Of a stretch of 64,000 nucleotides of DNA, positions 43,438 to 52,250 are shown one piece after another. The DNA comes from Pseudomonas sp. F(2018). GTDB lineage: Bacteria; Pseudomonadota; Gammaproteobacteria; Pseudomonadales; Pseudomonadaceae. Made by a program: the position numbers and the translations under genes. The notes below the pieces were generated by a model. It had not been told where the DNA came from. It did no database searches and saw only the letters and a list, made by a program, of their open reading frames with translations. Position 1 is the stretch's first letter, and every line of letters starts with the position of its first letter. The stretch is from the NCBI RefSeq assembly GCF_005508865.1, contig NZ_SCOM01000004.1, positions 454,558-518,557 of the forward strand. Reading direction: 5' to 3'.

Positions 43438-44298
43438 ATGAATGCACTTCCCCGTGTGGCGGTGACCCTGGTGACGGTCCTGTTGGCCCTGCTGGCCGGC
43501 TGGTGGCTGTGGCACTTCTACATGATCTCGCCCTGGACCCGCGACGCGCGGGTGCGCGCCGACGTGGTCACCATCGCGCCGGACGTGTCCGGCTGGGTGG
43601 TCGAGCTGAAGGTCCACGACAACCAGGCGGTCAAGGCCGGCGACCTGCTGATGAGCATCGACCGCGAGCGCTACCAGGCGGCCCTGGACAAGGCCCGCGC
43701 CCTGGCCGAGACCCGTCGCCAGCAACTCAACCTGCGCCAGCACGAGGCTTCGCGGCGCGCCCATCTGGGGCCGCAGGCGATCAGCGCCGAGTTGCGCGAG
43801 AACGCCCAGATCAACGCCGAGATCGCCAGCGCCGAACTGCAGCAGGCTGAGGCCGAGGTCAAGCTGGCCGAGCTGAACCTCACGCGCAGCGAGGTGCGTG
43901 CGCCGCGCTCCGGCCAGATCACCAACCTGCACCTGGCCCAGGGCAACTACGTGCAGAGCGGCCAGGCGGTGATGGCGCTGGTGGCGGACGATTCCTTCTA
44001 CGTGCAGGCCTACTTCGAGGAGACCAAGCTGCCCGGCATCCGTGTCGGCGCAGCGGCCGAGGTGATCCTGATGAGCGGCGGCGAGCCGCTGCAGGGCAAG
44101 GTGCAGAGCATCAGCCGCGGCATTACCGACCGCAACGCCGCGCAGGACGCGCAGCTGCTGGCCGATGTCGAACCGACCTTCAACTGGGTGCGCCTGGCCC
44201 AGCGCATCCCTGTGCGGATCGAGCTGGAGGCGGTGCCGAAGGAGCTGCCACTAAGTGCGGGGATGACGGCGAGCGTACGGGTTATGGAGCAGGAGTAG
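43438..44298 (+). CDS. HlyD/EmrA-type membrane fusion protein (AaeA-like)
   Basis: 286 residues. N-terminal membrane anchor (VALTL-type helix to ~25), then FYMISPWTRDARVRADVVTIAPDVSG, the AaeA/EmrA opening. Lipoyl halves VKAGDLLMSIDRERYQ and VRAPRSGQITNLHLAQGN flank a short coiled coil. ATG 43438 chosen over TTG and GTG just upstream because AAGGAG sits 6 bp before it. It ends 17 bp inside the convergent membrane protein gene. Confidence 0.9.
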   Translation: MNALPRVAVTLVTVLLALLAGWWLWHFYMISPWTRDARVRADVVTIAPDVSGWVVELKVHDNQAVKAGDLLMSIDRERYQAALDKARALAETRRQQLNLRQHEASRRAHLGPQAISAELRENAQINAEIASAELQQAEAEVKLAELNLTRSEVRAPRSGQITNLHLAQGNYVQSGQAVMALVADDSFYVQAYFEETKLPGIRVGAAAEVILMSGGEPLQGKVQSISRGITDRNAAQDAQLLADVEPTFNWVRLAQRIPVRIELEAVPKELPLSAGMTASVRVMEQE

Positions 44299-44677
44299 GA
44301 GCGTCTTTCGCGTTGCCGGCTGGAGCTGGGACGAGGAGTTCCTGCTTCTTTTTGCGATGGATCAGGCAGGTGGCAAAGTAGGCGAGGAAGATGCCAATAA
44401 AGCCCTGAATGGCCATGTTGAGATAGCCCATCTTGAGCAGTCGCTGGTACTCGGCACTCTTGATCAGCTCCTGCACTGCCTGCTGTGTTTCTTCAGTCAG
44501 CTCTGGTGCTTTGGGTTTAAGCCCTTGGCGCTTCTCAAGGAGTTGTGCGTAAGGCTCGAGCAGTTTGCTCTTGAAGAACTCGTTGAGCATGCCCGAAGAG
44601 CAGGAGTGAATAGCGGCCGCCACGACAAGAATCGCAGTGGTTGCCAGCTTACGAACACTCGGTTTCCAGAATTCCAT
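44282..44677 (-). CDS. Hypothetical membrane protein
   Basis: 131 residues. N-terminal hydrophobic segment (LATTAILVVAAAIHSCSSG), a charged middle (KRQGLKPKAPELTEETQQAVQEL) and a second helix (MAIQGFIGIFLAYFATCLI), ending in a Lys-rich and Pro/Ala-rich tail. G+C is about 55% in its middle, below its neighbours, and it overlaps the efflux gene. No family recognised; possible recent arrival. Confidence 0.6.
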   Translation of the reverse strand: MEFWKPSVRKLATTAILVVAAAIHSCSSGMLNEFFKSKLLEPYAQLLEKRQGLKPKAPELTEETQQAVQELIKSAEYQRLLKMGYLNMAIQGFIGIFLAYFATCLIHRKKKQELLVPAPAGNAKDAPTPAP

Positions 44678-44708
44678 TTCCAGCGATCTCTATAGTTCCA
44701 CGTATGAA

Positions 44709-44742
44709 AAAAGCCAGCCGGGCTGGGTGCCCGGCTGGCTTT
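44709..44742 (-). terminator. Rho-independent terminator after the PhaJ-like gene
   Basis: On the minus strand AGCCAGCCGGGC-ACCCA-GCCCGGCTGGCT followed by TTTTTT. Starts 11 bp after the PhaJ-like stop and ends the MaoC/lysophospholipase operon. Confidence 0.92.
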
Positions 44743-44753
44743 CAGGTCGAGCC

Positions 44754-45224
44754 TTAGCCAACCGTGACTTTCGGCATCTCCGGCATAGTCAGCGTCTGCT
44801 CGGCGCGTGGGGCCAGTACTTCGGCCTCGCCGTCCACCACCTGCTCCTGGTTCTGGTTGAACACGCGGGTGGCCAGGCGTACGCGGCCCTTGGGCAGTTT
44901 TTCCAGCACTTCCAGCTGCACGGTCAGGGTGTCGCCGAGTTTCACCGGGCGGGTGAACTTGAGCTGCTGGCCGAGGTAGATGGTGCCCGGGCCGGGCAAC
45001 CGGCAGGCGATGGCCGCGCTGATCAGCGCGCCGCTGAACATGCCGTGGGCGATGCGCTCCTTGAACATGGTTTCGGCGGCGAAGGCGGCATCCAGGTGCA
45101 CCGGGTTGTTGTCGCCGGAGACGGCGGCGAACAGCTGCACGTCGCGCTCTTCAACGGATTTCACCAGGCTGGCCTGCTGGCCGACTTCGAGGGCGTCGTA
45201 GGGGATGTTGGTGACCTGAGTCAT
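44754..45224 (-). CDS. phaJ: (R)-specific enoyl-CoA hydratase, PhaJ-like MaoC protein
   Basis: 156 residues, a hotdog MaoC domain: LFAAVSGDNNPVHLDAAFA carries the catalytic Asp/His dyad of hydratase 2 and ERIAHGMFSGALISAAIA follows. PhaJ enzymes draw (R)-3-hydroxyacyl-CoA from beta-oxidation into PHA. Length and text closely resemble PhaJ1 of P. aeruginosa as recalled. Start overlaps the lysophospholipase stop by 4 bp (ATGA). Confidence 0.85.
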   Translation of the reverse strand: MTQVTNIPYDALEVGQQASLVKSVEERDVQLFAAVSGDNNPVHLDAAFAAETMFKERIAHGMFSGALISAAIACRLPGPGTIYLGQQLKFTRPVKLGDTLTVQLEVLEKLPKGRVRLATRVFNQNQEQVVDGEAEVLAPRAEQTLTMPEMPKVTVG

Positions 45225-46180
45225 ACGGGTTCCTTGCTGGGAGTAGGGCACTGGCGGCTGCGGGCCAGGGTCCGCTCCAGCCAGCCGTGCAGGTAGTCGG
45301 TGACCTCGTCGCGGTTGCTCTCGTTGAGCAGCTCGTGGCGGGCCTCGGGGTAGATCTTCAATTCCACATTGCTGAGGCCGGCGGTGCGCAGGGCGCCGGC
45401 CAGGTCGCCGAGGCGCTTGCCTTCGCTGACCGGGTCGCGGTCGCCGCCGATCACCAGCAGCGGCAGGTCGCTGTCGATCTGCGCCAGGTTGCGTACCGGG
45501 GTGATCTGCTGGAAACCGTCCATCAGGTCGCACCACAGCTGGGTGGTACAGACGAAGCCGCACAGCGGATCGGTCACGTACTTGTCGACTTCCGCCGGGT
45601 CGCGGCTGAGCCAGTCGAAGCCGGTGCGGTTGGGCTTGAAGGCCTTGTTGAACGAGCCGAAGGATAGGAAGTCGATCAGCTTGCTGCGGCCCTGGGGGCC
45701 GAGGCGCCAGCGCTCGAAGCGGGCGATCAGGCTGGCGGCCTTGTACAGCGGCAGCGGCTGGTAGTTGGAGCCGGACAGGATGGCGCCCTGCAGGCTGCAG
45801 CTGTGCTGCATCAGGTAGGCCATGCCGATATAGCTGCCCATGCTGTGGCCGAGCAGCAGGATCGGCGCCTGCGGATGCTGCTGGCGGATATGGTGATTGA
45901 GGCTGGCGAGGTCGCCGACCACCTTGCTCCAGCCGTCCTGCTCGGCGTACAGGCCTAGCACGCCTTTCTCGGCGGTGACGCCGTGGCCGCGCTGGTCGAG
46001 GGCGTACACCTCATAACCGTCGGCCACCAGGCGCTCGGCCAGGCGGGCGTAGCGCAGGGAGTGCTCGGCCATGCCATGGGCGATCATCAGCACCGCCTTG
46101 GGCGGGGTGTCGGCGTGCCAGTGGAATACGTGCAGGGGGGTGCCGTCGCTGGCGCTGATCCAGAATGCTTGCTGGTGCAT
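45221..46180 (-). CDS. Monoglyceride lipase/lysophospholipase-like alpha/beta hydrolase
   Basis: 319 residues. HGMAEHSLRYARLAERL oxyanion region, nucleophile GHSMGS, acid GGDRDPVSEG and histidine ARHELLNES form the triad of the PldB/monoglyceride lipase group. No signal peptide, so cytosolic. Next to phaJ and two fadD genes, as in P. aeruginosa, which suggests release of fatty acids for activation. ATG 46180; the longer open frame enters the neighbouring gene out of frame. Confidence 0.88.
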   Translation of the reverse strand: MHQQAFWISASDGTPLHVFHWHADTPPKAVLMIAHGMAEHSLRYARLAERLVADGYEVYALDQRGHGVTAEKGVLGLYAEQDGWSKVVGDLASLNHHIRQQHPQAPILLLGHSMGSYIGMAYLMQHSCSLQGAILSGSNYQPLPLYKAASLIARFERWRLGPQGRSKLIDFLSFGSFNKAFKPNRTGFDWLSRDPAEVDKYVTDPLCGFVCTTQLWCDLMDGFQQITPVRNLAQIDSDLPLLVIGGDRDPVSEGKRLGDLAGALRTAGLSNVELKIYPEARHELLNESNRDEVTDYLHGWLERTLARSRQCPTPSKEPV

Positions 46181-46245
46181 GGCGGTCCTTGTGCCCAGGG
46201 GAATCGCGGCATTGTGCATGGCTTGTTCGGCCAGGCAAAGGGCCG

Positions 46246-46971
46246 CTAGCGCCAGCTGTTGTGGCGCTTGAGGATGCGCATGTACTCGCCGCTGGCGTGC
46301 AGCTCGCGCAGGCCGCGTTCGAAGATGGCGGCCCAGTCCGGCTGGCCGGCGCGCGGGGCCGCGAAGCCGACCACCAGCGGGATGCGTTCCAGCGCCGGTT
46401 CCTGCCACACCAGGCGGCCGCGCAGCTCGTCGTCGCCGTCCACCAGATACTCGCCGACGATGCGCTCCAGCAGCACCAGGTCGAAGCGCTTGGCCGCCAG
46501 CTTGCGCAGGTTGCTGATGTCGTCCACTGCCTCCTCGGCGACCAGGCCGGACTCGAAGATGCGCGGCGGGTAGCCATAGCCGCGCACGATGCCGACCCGG
46601 CGCCCGCGCAGGTCGGCCAGCTCACCGAACGGCTGGGGCTCGCTACGCCGTACGAACAGGCCGAGCTGGCTGTAGAACAGCGGCCGCGAGGCGGTGAGGT
46701 TCTCTTCCTTGATCTCCTGTGGCCACAGCGCCAGCGCGCCCTGGTAGCTGCCCTGACGCAGCTCGGCGCGCACCCGCGCCCAGGGCAGGAAGTCGATCTG
46801 CGGGGTGTAGCCCTGGGTGGCGAATGCGCGGCGGGTCAGCTCGACGATGCTGCCGCCGTCCGCCAGCTGCTGGCTGCTGTAGGGCGGGTATTCCAGGGTG
46901 CCCAGGCGCGGCTGGGCCGCCAGCGGCAGGCAGAGCAGGGCGAGTACGACGAGGTAGAGGTTGCGCGGCAT
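46246..46971 (-). CDS. Orphan periplasmic amino-acid-type binding protein
   Basis: 241 residues. Signal MPRNLYLVVLALLCLPLAAQ, then LGTLEYPPYSSQQLADGGSIVELTRRAF, a SBP_bac_3 start. Later LRGRRVGIVRGYGYPP and KRFDLVLLERIVGEYL. No permease or ATPase is adjacent. Such orphan Pseudomonas proteins may sense rather than transport. ATG at 46971, or 46983 upstream. Confidence 0.8.
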   Translation of the reverse strand: MPRNLYLVVLALLCLPLAAQPRLGTLEYPPYSSQQLADGGSIVELTRRAFATQGYTPQIDFLPWARVRAELRQGSYQGALALWPQEIKEENLTASRPLFYSQLGLFVRRSEPQPFGELADLRGRRVGIVRGYGYPPRIFESGLVAEEAVDDISNLRKLAAKRFDLVLLERIVGEYLVDGDDELRGRLVWQEPALERIPLVVGFAAPRAGQPDWAAIFERGLRELHASGEYMRILKRHNSWR

Positions 46972-47103
46972 GGATGGCGGCATTCGTGAGCTGATTAGTA
47001 GCTATAGCCCAGCCAGGGATGAATCGCCGAAAAGCATGGTAAAGATTCACAGGGTCTATGGAGACCCTCGGCTATTTGCCTGTTGTCCCCGAGCTGCTAA
47101 GTT

Positions 47104-47117
47104 CCGGACCAGTCCGG
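47104..47117. promoter_or_regulatory. Palindrome upstream of fadD2
   Basis: CCGGAC-CA-GTCCGG is perfect, in the 194-bp gap before the first fadD. Might be a fatty-acid regulator site; it does not match the PsrA consensus I recall, so the binding protein is unknown. Confidence 0.35.
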
Positions 47118-47168
47118 TCGCATCTCAGGCGTCCGGTTTGCACATTCAGGTCTAGGGGAATAACAACA

Positions 47169-48857
47169 ATGCAACCTGACTTCTGGGACGACAAACGCCC
47201 GGCCGGCGTGGCCAACCAGCTCGACTTCAATCTCTACCGCTCAGTGGTCGAAGTCTTCGAGCGCTCCTGCAAGAAATTCGCGGATCGCCCGGCATTCACC
47301 AACCTCGGCAGGACGCTGACCTACGCCGAGCTGGAGCGCTATTCCGCAGCCTTCGCCTCCTGGTTGCAGAAGAACACCGATCTCAAGCCCGGCGACCGCA
47401 TCGCCGTGCAGATGCCCAATATCCTGCAGTACCCGATCGCCGTGTTCGGTGCCATGCGCGCCGGCCTGATCGTGGTCAACACCAACCCGCTGTACACCGT
47501 GCGCGAGATGCGCCACCAGTTCAACGACGCCGGCGTGCGCGCCCTGGTGTACCTCAACACCTTCGGCAAGTCGGTGCAGGAAGTGCTGCCCGACACCCAG
47601 GTCGAGTACCTGATCGAGGCTCGCCTGGGCGACATGCTGCCGCCGCTCAAGGGCATGCTGGTCAACGCCGCGGTCAAGCACCTGAAGAAGATGGTGCCGG
47701 ACTACCAACTGCCCCAGGCAATCGCCTTCAAGGACGTGCTGCGCGCCGGCAAGGGCCACTCCTTCCAGCCGGCCAAGCTGAGCCTGGACGATATCGCCGT
47801 GCTGCAGTACACCGGCGGCACCACCGGCGTGGCCAAGGGCGCGATGCTCACCCACGGCAACCTGGTGGCCAACATGCAGCAGGTCTACAACTGCCTGCAG
47901 CAGCTCGGCGACGACGGTCTGCCGCTGATGAAGGAGGGCGGCGAGATCATGATCGCGCCGCTGCCGCTCTACCATATCTATGCCTTCACCGCGAACTGCA
48001 TGTGCATGATGGTCAGCGGCAACCACAACGTGCTGATCACCAACCCGCGCGACATCCCCGGCTTCGTCAAGGAACTGAGCAAGTGGAAGTTCTCCGCGCT
48101 GCTCGGCCTCAATACCCTGTTCGTCGCGCTGATGGATCACCCGGACTTCAAGAACCTCGACTTCTCCCGCCTGAAGGTCACCAACTCCGGCGGCACCGCG
48201 CTGGTCAAGGCCACCGCCGAGCGCTGGCAGCAGATGACCGGCTGCAGCATCGTCGAGGGCTACGGCCTGACCGAGACCTCCCCGGTGGCTACCACCAACT
48301 GCTATGGCAAGCTGGCGCGCCTGGGCTCGGTGGGCATTCCGGTGGTCGGCACCACGCTCAAGGTGATCGACGACGACGGCGTCGAGCAGCCGCTGGGCGA
48401 GCGCGGCGAGCTGTGCATCAAGGGCCCGCAGGTGATGAAGGGCTACTGGCAGCGCGAGGAGGCCACCGCCGAGGTGCTGGATGCCGAAGGCTGGTTCAAG
48501 ACCGGCGACATCGCGGTGATCGACCCGGACGGCCATGTGCGCGTGGTCGACCGCAAGAAGGACATGATCATCGTCTCCGGCTTCAACGTGTACCCGAACG
48601 AGATCGAGGACGTGGTCATGGCCCACCCGAAGGTGGCCAGCTGCGCCGTGATCGGCGTGCCGGACGAGAAGTCCGGCGAGGCGGTCAAGCTGTTCGTGGT
48701 GCCGCGCGAAGGTGGCGTCTCCATCGACGAGATCAAGGCCTATTGCCGCGAAAACTTCACCGGCTACAAGGTGCCCAAGCACATCGTGCTGAGGGACTCC
48801 CTGCCGATGACTCCGGTCGGCAAAATCCTTCGCCGCGAGCTGCGCGATATCGCCTGA
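47169..48857 (+). CDS. fadD2: Long-chain fatty acyl-CoA ligase (FadD2)
   Basis: 562 residues starting MQPDFWDDKRPAGVANQLD. AMP-forming signature YTGGTTGVAKGAMLTH, GYGLTETSPV, and the C-terminal hinge/lysine region DRKKDMIIVSGFNVYPNEIE..GKILRRELRD. Activates free fatty acids for beta-oxidation. First of two tandem paralogs; the order matches P. aeruginosa fadD2-fadD1. A terminator follows, so each copy has its own control. Confidence 0.93.
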   Translation: MQPDFWDDKRPAGVANQLDFNLYRSVVEVFERSCKKFADRPAFTNLGRTLTYAELERYSAAFASWLQKNTDLKPGDRIAVQMPNILQYPIAVFGAMRAGLIVVNTNPLYTVREMRHQFNDAGVRALVYLNTFGKSVQEVLPDTQVEYLIEARLGDMLPPLKGMLVNAAVKHLKKMVPDYQLPQAIAFKDVLRAGKGHSFQPAKLSLDDIAVLQYTGGTTGVAKGAMLTHGNLVANMQQVYNCLQQLGDDGLPLMKEGGEIMIAPLPLYHIYAFTANCMCMMVSGNHNVLITNPRDIPGFVKELSKWKFSALLGLNTLFVALMDHPDFKNLDFSRLKVTNSGGTALVKATAERWQQMTGCSIVEGYGLTETSPVATTNCYGKLARLGSVGIPVVGTTLKVIDDDGVEQPLGERGELCIKGPQVMKGYWQREEATAEVLDAEGWFKTGDIAVIDPDGHVRVVDRKKDMIIVSGFNVYPNEIEDVVMAHPKVASCAVIGVPDEKSGEAVKLFVVPREGGVSIDEIKAYCRENFTGYKVPKHIVLRDSLPMTPVGKILRRELRDIA

Positions 48858-48895
48858 AGCCCAGCTGCCCAGGGCTTTTCACCCGCTCCATCAGG

Positions 48896-48929
48896 AAATG
48901 ACCGATCAGTGATGATCGGTCATTTTTCT
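48896..48929 (+). terminator. Rho-independent terminator after fadD2
   Basis: Perfect 13-bp stem AAATGACCGATCA / TGATCGGTCATTT with GTGA loop, then TTCT. Separates the two fadD genes. Confidence 0.92.
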
Positions 48930-49089
48930 GACCGCTGGGGCTGCCTTTGGTGCTAGGCGCTCCCTGGCAAAGCTGCTACTCTCGGCACGCTTTGCGCCAG
49001 TCCCCACCTCGCGTCAAGGTCAACACATCACAACAAATGACCGCCATTGCGCGCGGTGTAGACAAGCTGTTGCTCAGGAGTAGGCTTCC

Positions 49090-50781
49090 ATGATCGATAA
49101 CTTCTGGAAGGACAAATACCCTGTCGGAATCGCTGCCGAGATCGATGCCGACCAGTACCCCAACATCCAGGCCGTACTGAAAGAGTCCTGCCAACGCTTT
49201 GCCGATAAGCCTGCTTTCAGCAACATGGGCAAGACCCTGACCTACGGCGAGCTGTACGAACTCTCCGGCGTCTTCGCCGCCTATCTGCAGAACCACACCG
49301 ACCTCAAGGCCGGCGATCGCATCGCCGTGCAGTTGCCCAACGTCCTGCAATACCCCGTGGTGGTATTCGGCGCCATGCGTGCCGGCATGATCGTGGTCAA
49401 CACCAACCCGCTGTACACCGCGCGGGAAATGGAACACCAGTTCAACGACTCCGGCGCCAAGGCCCTGGTCTGCCTGGCCAACATGGCCCACTTGGCGGAA
49501 GAGGTGCTGCCGAAGACCGGCGTCAAGCACGTCATAGTTACCGAGGTAGGTGACCTGCTGCCGCCGCTCAAGCGCCTGCTGGTCAACACCGTGGTCAAGC
49601 ACGTGAAGAAGATGGTCCCGGCGTTCAACCTGCCGCAGGCCGTCAAGCTGAACAAGGCCCTGGCCATGGGCCGCGGCAAGCCGGTCAACGAAGCCAGTCC
49701 GCACAACGGCGACGTCGCCGTGCTGCAGTACACCGGCGGCACCACCGGCGTAGCCAAGGGCGCCATGCTGACCCACCGCAACCTGGTGGCCAACATGCTG
49801 CAATCCAAGGCGCTGATGGGCTCCAACCTCGGCGAAGGCTGCGAAATCGTCATCTGCCCGCTGCCGCTGTACCACATCTACGCCTTCACCTTCCATTGCA
49901 TGGCGATGATGCTGACCGGCAACCACAACATCCTCATCACCAACCCGCGCGACCTGCCGGGCACCGTGAAAGAGCTGGGCAAGTGGAAGTTCACCACCTT
50001 CGTCGGCCTCAACACCCTGTTCGTGGCCCTGTGCAACAACGAGGACTTCCGCCGTCTCGACCTGTCCGCCCTGAAGCTGACCCTGTCCGGCGGCATGGCC
50101 CTGCAACTGGCCACCGCCGAGCGCTGGAAGGAAGTCACCGGCTGCCCGATCTGCGAAGGCTACGGCATGACCGAGACCAGCCCGGTCGCCACCGTCAACC
50201 CGTACCAGAACATCCAGGTCGGCACCATCGGCATCCCGGTTCCGTCGACCCTGTGCAAGGTCATCGACGACGCCGGCAACGACCTGCCGCTGGGCGAGCG
50301 TGGCGAACTGTGCGTCAAGGGCCCGCAGGTGATGAAAGGCTACTGGCAGCGCCAGGAAGCCACCGACGAGATGCTCTCGGCCGACGGCTGGCTGAAGACC
50401 GGTGACATCGCCGTGATCCAGGATGACGGCTACCTGCGCATCGTCGACCGCAAGAAGGACATGATTCTGGTGTCCGGCTTCAACGTCTACCCGAACGAAC
50501 TGGAAGACGTGCTCGCCACCCTGCCGGGCGTGCTGCAGTGCGCCGCCATCGGCGTGCCGGACGAGAAGTCGGGCGAGGCGATCAAGGTCTTCATCGTGGT
50601 GCGTCCGGGCGAGAGCCTGACCAAGGAGCAGGTGATGGAGCACATGCGCGCCAACCTCACCGGCTACAAGGTGCCGCGCTTCGTCGAGTTCCGCGACAGC
50701 CTGCCGACCACCAACGTCGGCAAGATCCTGCGTCGCGAGCTGCGTGACGAGGAGCTGAAGAAGCTGGCCGCCACCGCCTGA
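49090..50781 (+). CDS. fadD1: Long-chain fatty acyl-CoA ligase (FadD1)
   Basis: 563 residues starting MIDNFWKDKYPVGIAAEID. YTGGTTGVAKGAMLTHRNL, GYGMTETSPVATVNPY and DRKKDMILVSGFNVYPNELE..GKILRRELRDEEL. Strongly similar to fadD2 along its length. Ribosome site CAGGAG. In P. aeruginosa the pair differ in chain-length preference. A bidirectional terminator follows. Confidence 0.94.
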   Translation: MIDNFWKDKYPVGIAAEIDADQYPNIQAVLKESCQRFADKPAFSNMGKTLTYGELYELSGVFAAYLQNHTDLKAGDRIAVQLPNVLQYPVVVFGAMRAGMIVVNTNPLYTAREMEHQFNDSGAKALVCLANMAHLAEEVLPKTGVKHVIVTEVGDLLPPLKRLLVNTVVKHVKKMVPAFNLPQAVKLNKALAMGRGKPVNEASPHNGDVAVLQYTGGTTGVAKGAMLTHRNLVANMLQSKALMGSNLGEGCEIVICPLPLYHIYAFTFHCMAMMLTGNHNILITNPRDLPGTVKELGKWKFTTFVGLNTLFVALCNNEDFRRLDLSALKLTLSGGMALQLATAERWKEVTGCPICEGYGMTETSPVATVNPYQNIQVGTIGIPVPSTLCKVIDDAGNDLPLGERGELCVKGPQVMKGYWQRQEATDEMLSADGWLKTGDIAVIQDDGYLRIVDRKKDMILVSGFNVYPNELEDVLATLPGVLQCAAIGVPDEKSGEAIKVFIVVRPGESLTKEQVMEHMRANLTGYKVPRFVEFRDSLPTTNVGKILRRELRDEELKKLAATA

Positions 50782-50795
50782 TCTTCAGCAGCATG

Positions 50796-50823
50796 AAAAA
50801 GCCCCGCCTAGGCGGGGCTTTTT
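50796..50823. terminator. Bidirectional terminator
   Basis: AAAAAGCCCCGCC-TA-GGCGGGGCTTTTT, perfect 13-bp palindromic arms. Ends fadD1 (plus) and the thioesterase gene (minus). Confidence 0.94.
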
Positions 50824-50839
50824 CGTTTCTGCGACTCGC

Positions 50840-51244
50840 TCAGTCGGGCAGCAGCGCCTGGCGCAGCGCCTCGGGCAGGGCAGTCGGCTGCTTGCTCTCG
50901 GGGTCGATGCATACCTGGGTCATCGAGGCGCGGAAGGTCACCTCGCCGGAGGCCTGACGGCCCTCCACGGTGAAGCTGAACGACGTGGCGCCGGGTGCTT
51001 CGCTGCGCACCTCGATGCTGATCACCTCGTCCCAGGTCATCGGCGAGAGGAATTCGACCGACAGCGCCCGCGCCGGCGGCAGGATGCCCATGGCGAACAG
51101 CTTGCGCAGGCCCTCGCCACCGAGGCGGTGGGAGAGGAATTCGTGGATAGCCTCGATGACGAAGTAGGCGATGCGCGGTGTGTAGACGATCCCTGCCGGG
51201 TCGCAGTCGCCGAACAGAACGGTGCGGGTGGTGGTGAAGGGCAT
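50840..51244 (-). CDS. Hotdog acyl-CoA thioesterase (4HBT type)
   Basis: 134 residues starting MPFTTTRTVLFGDCDPAGIVYTPRI; the DCDPAGIVYTPR loop holds the catalytic Asp of 4-hydroxybenzoyl-CoA/YbgC thioesterases. Start at 51244 chosen because 15 upstream codons read into the promoter region. Cytosolic; near the fatty-acid genes but with its own transcript. Confidence 0.85.
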   Translation of the reverse strand: MPFTTTRTVLFGDCDPAGIVYTPRIAYFVIEAIHEFLSHRLGGEGLRKLFAMGILPPARALSVEFLSPMTWDEVISIEVRSEAPGATSFSFTVEGRQASGEVTFRASMTQVCIDPESKQPTALPEALRQALLPD

Positions 51245-51487
51245 GACGGATACGTGCCTGTTCGAGTCGTTGAAGGATGCCGTGATCATAACGGCTGCCG
51301 CCGTCAGCGGCAGTGCTATCAGGCCTCACCATCGGGGCTCAGTCGCTGTTCCAGGCGCGGAACTGGTGGGTGAGCGGGTCGTCTCGCTGTCGCGATGCGC
51401 CAGTGGAGTCCGGCACGGGCCGTCCATGCAGGCAATGCAGCTGCCCGCTATGCTGTGCGCCACCAGCTTCGTCAAGGATGACGATCC

Positions 51488-52021
51488 ATGTCGCAATACC
51501 ACCGCGTGTGGTGCCCGGGCGGCACCTATTTCTTCACCCATGCACTGCGCCAGCGCCACCACAGCGATCTGCTGGTGCGCTACATCGACCAGCTACGCGT
51601 GGCCGTGCGCACCGTGCGCACCGAGCATCCGTTTCATATTCACGGCTGGGTCGTGCTACCGGACCATCTGCACTGCGTGATCGAGTTGCCGGACGGCGAT
51701 GCGGACTTCGATCTGCGCTGGCGCCTGATCAAGCTGATCTTCTCCCGCGACCTGCCGCTGCAAGAGAAACGCTTCGCCCTCAACCACACCCGGCGCGAGC
51801 GAGGCGTCTGGCAGCGCCGCTATTGGGAACACCTGATTCGCGACGAACCCGACCTGCGCGCGCACCTGGACTACCTGCATTTCAACCCGGTGAAGCATGG
51901 GCTGGTCGAACGAGTCGTGGATTGGCCCTATTCGACTTTTCACCGGGAGGTGCGCAATGGCGTGTATCCGGCAGATTGGGGCGGTGGGACGAGCCCGGCG
52001 GCCGTGGTGTACGACGATTGA
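51488..52021 (+). CDS. REP-associated tyrosine transposase (RAYT)
   Basis: 177 residues of the TnpA_REP/IS200-like family: MSQYHRVWCPGGTYFFT; HUH site HIHGWVVLPDHLHCVIELP; the catalytic tyrosine in HLDYLHFNPVKHGLVERV. These single-copy domesticated enzymes cut REP DNA and are thought to spread REP units. No flanking terminal repeats or target duplications are seen; a REP-like palindrome lies 65 bp downstream. Confidence 0.92.
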   Translation: MSQYHRVWCPGGTYFFTHALRQRHHSDLLVRYIDQLRVAVRTVRTEHPFHIHGWVVLPDHLHCVIELPDGDADFDLRWRLIKLIFSRDLPLQEKRFALNHTRRERGVWQRRYWEHLIRDEPDLRAHLDYLHFNPVKHGLVERVVDWPYSTFHREVRNGVYPADWGGGTSPAAVVYDD

Positions 52022-52085
52022 GTTGCCTGGCGCGGAAAAGGTTGGGGTTTGCAGGGTGTCCGTTTTTGTAGGGACCGCTCTTGTA

Positions 52086-52111
52086 GGTGTACTCGCCGAA
52101 GGCAGTACACC
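52086..52111. repeat. REP-like palindrome beside the RAYT gene
   Basis: GGTGTACT-C-GCC-GAA-GGC-AGTACACC: inverted arms with a one-base bulge and GAA loop. Positioned downstream of RAYT where its cognate REP is usual. A related string CGGCCGTGGCCGTACACC is at 52222-52239. Confidence 0.6.
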
Positions 52112-52250
52112 AACGGGCGCCGCACGGAACTCTATCCGTTAGCAATTGAGCCGCCTGCTCGGTGGGCTGTCGCTCCGCTCCGAGACCACCCTACGTGAGA
52201 TTACCCTGCGGATGGCTTAGTCGGCCGTGGCCGTACACCAACCCCGCCCC

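Noticed and set aside
51488..52021. Active IS200/IS605 insertion sequence
   Set aside because: RAYT-type protein with no TnpB, terminal ends or target duplication; fits a domesticated transposase.
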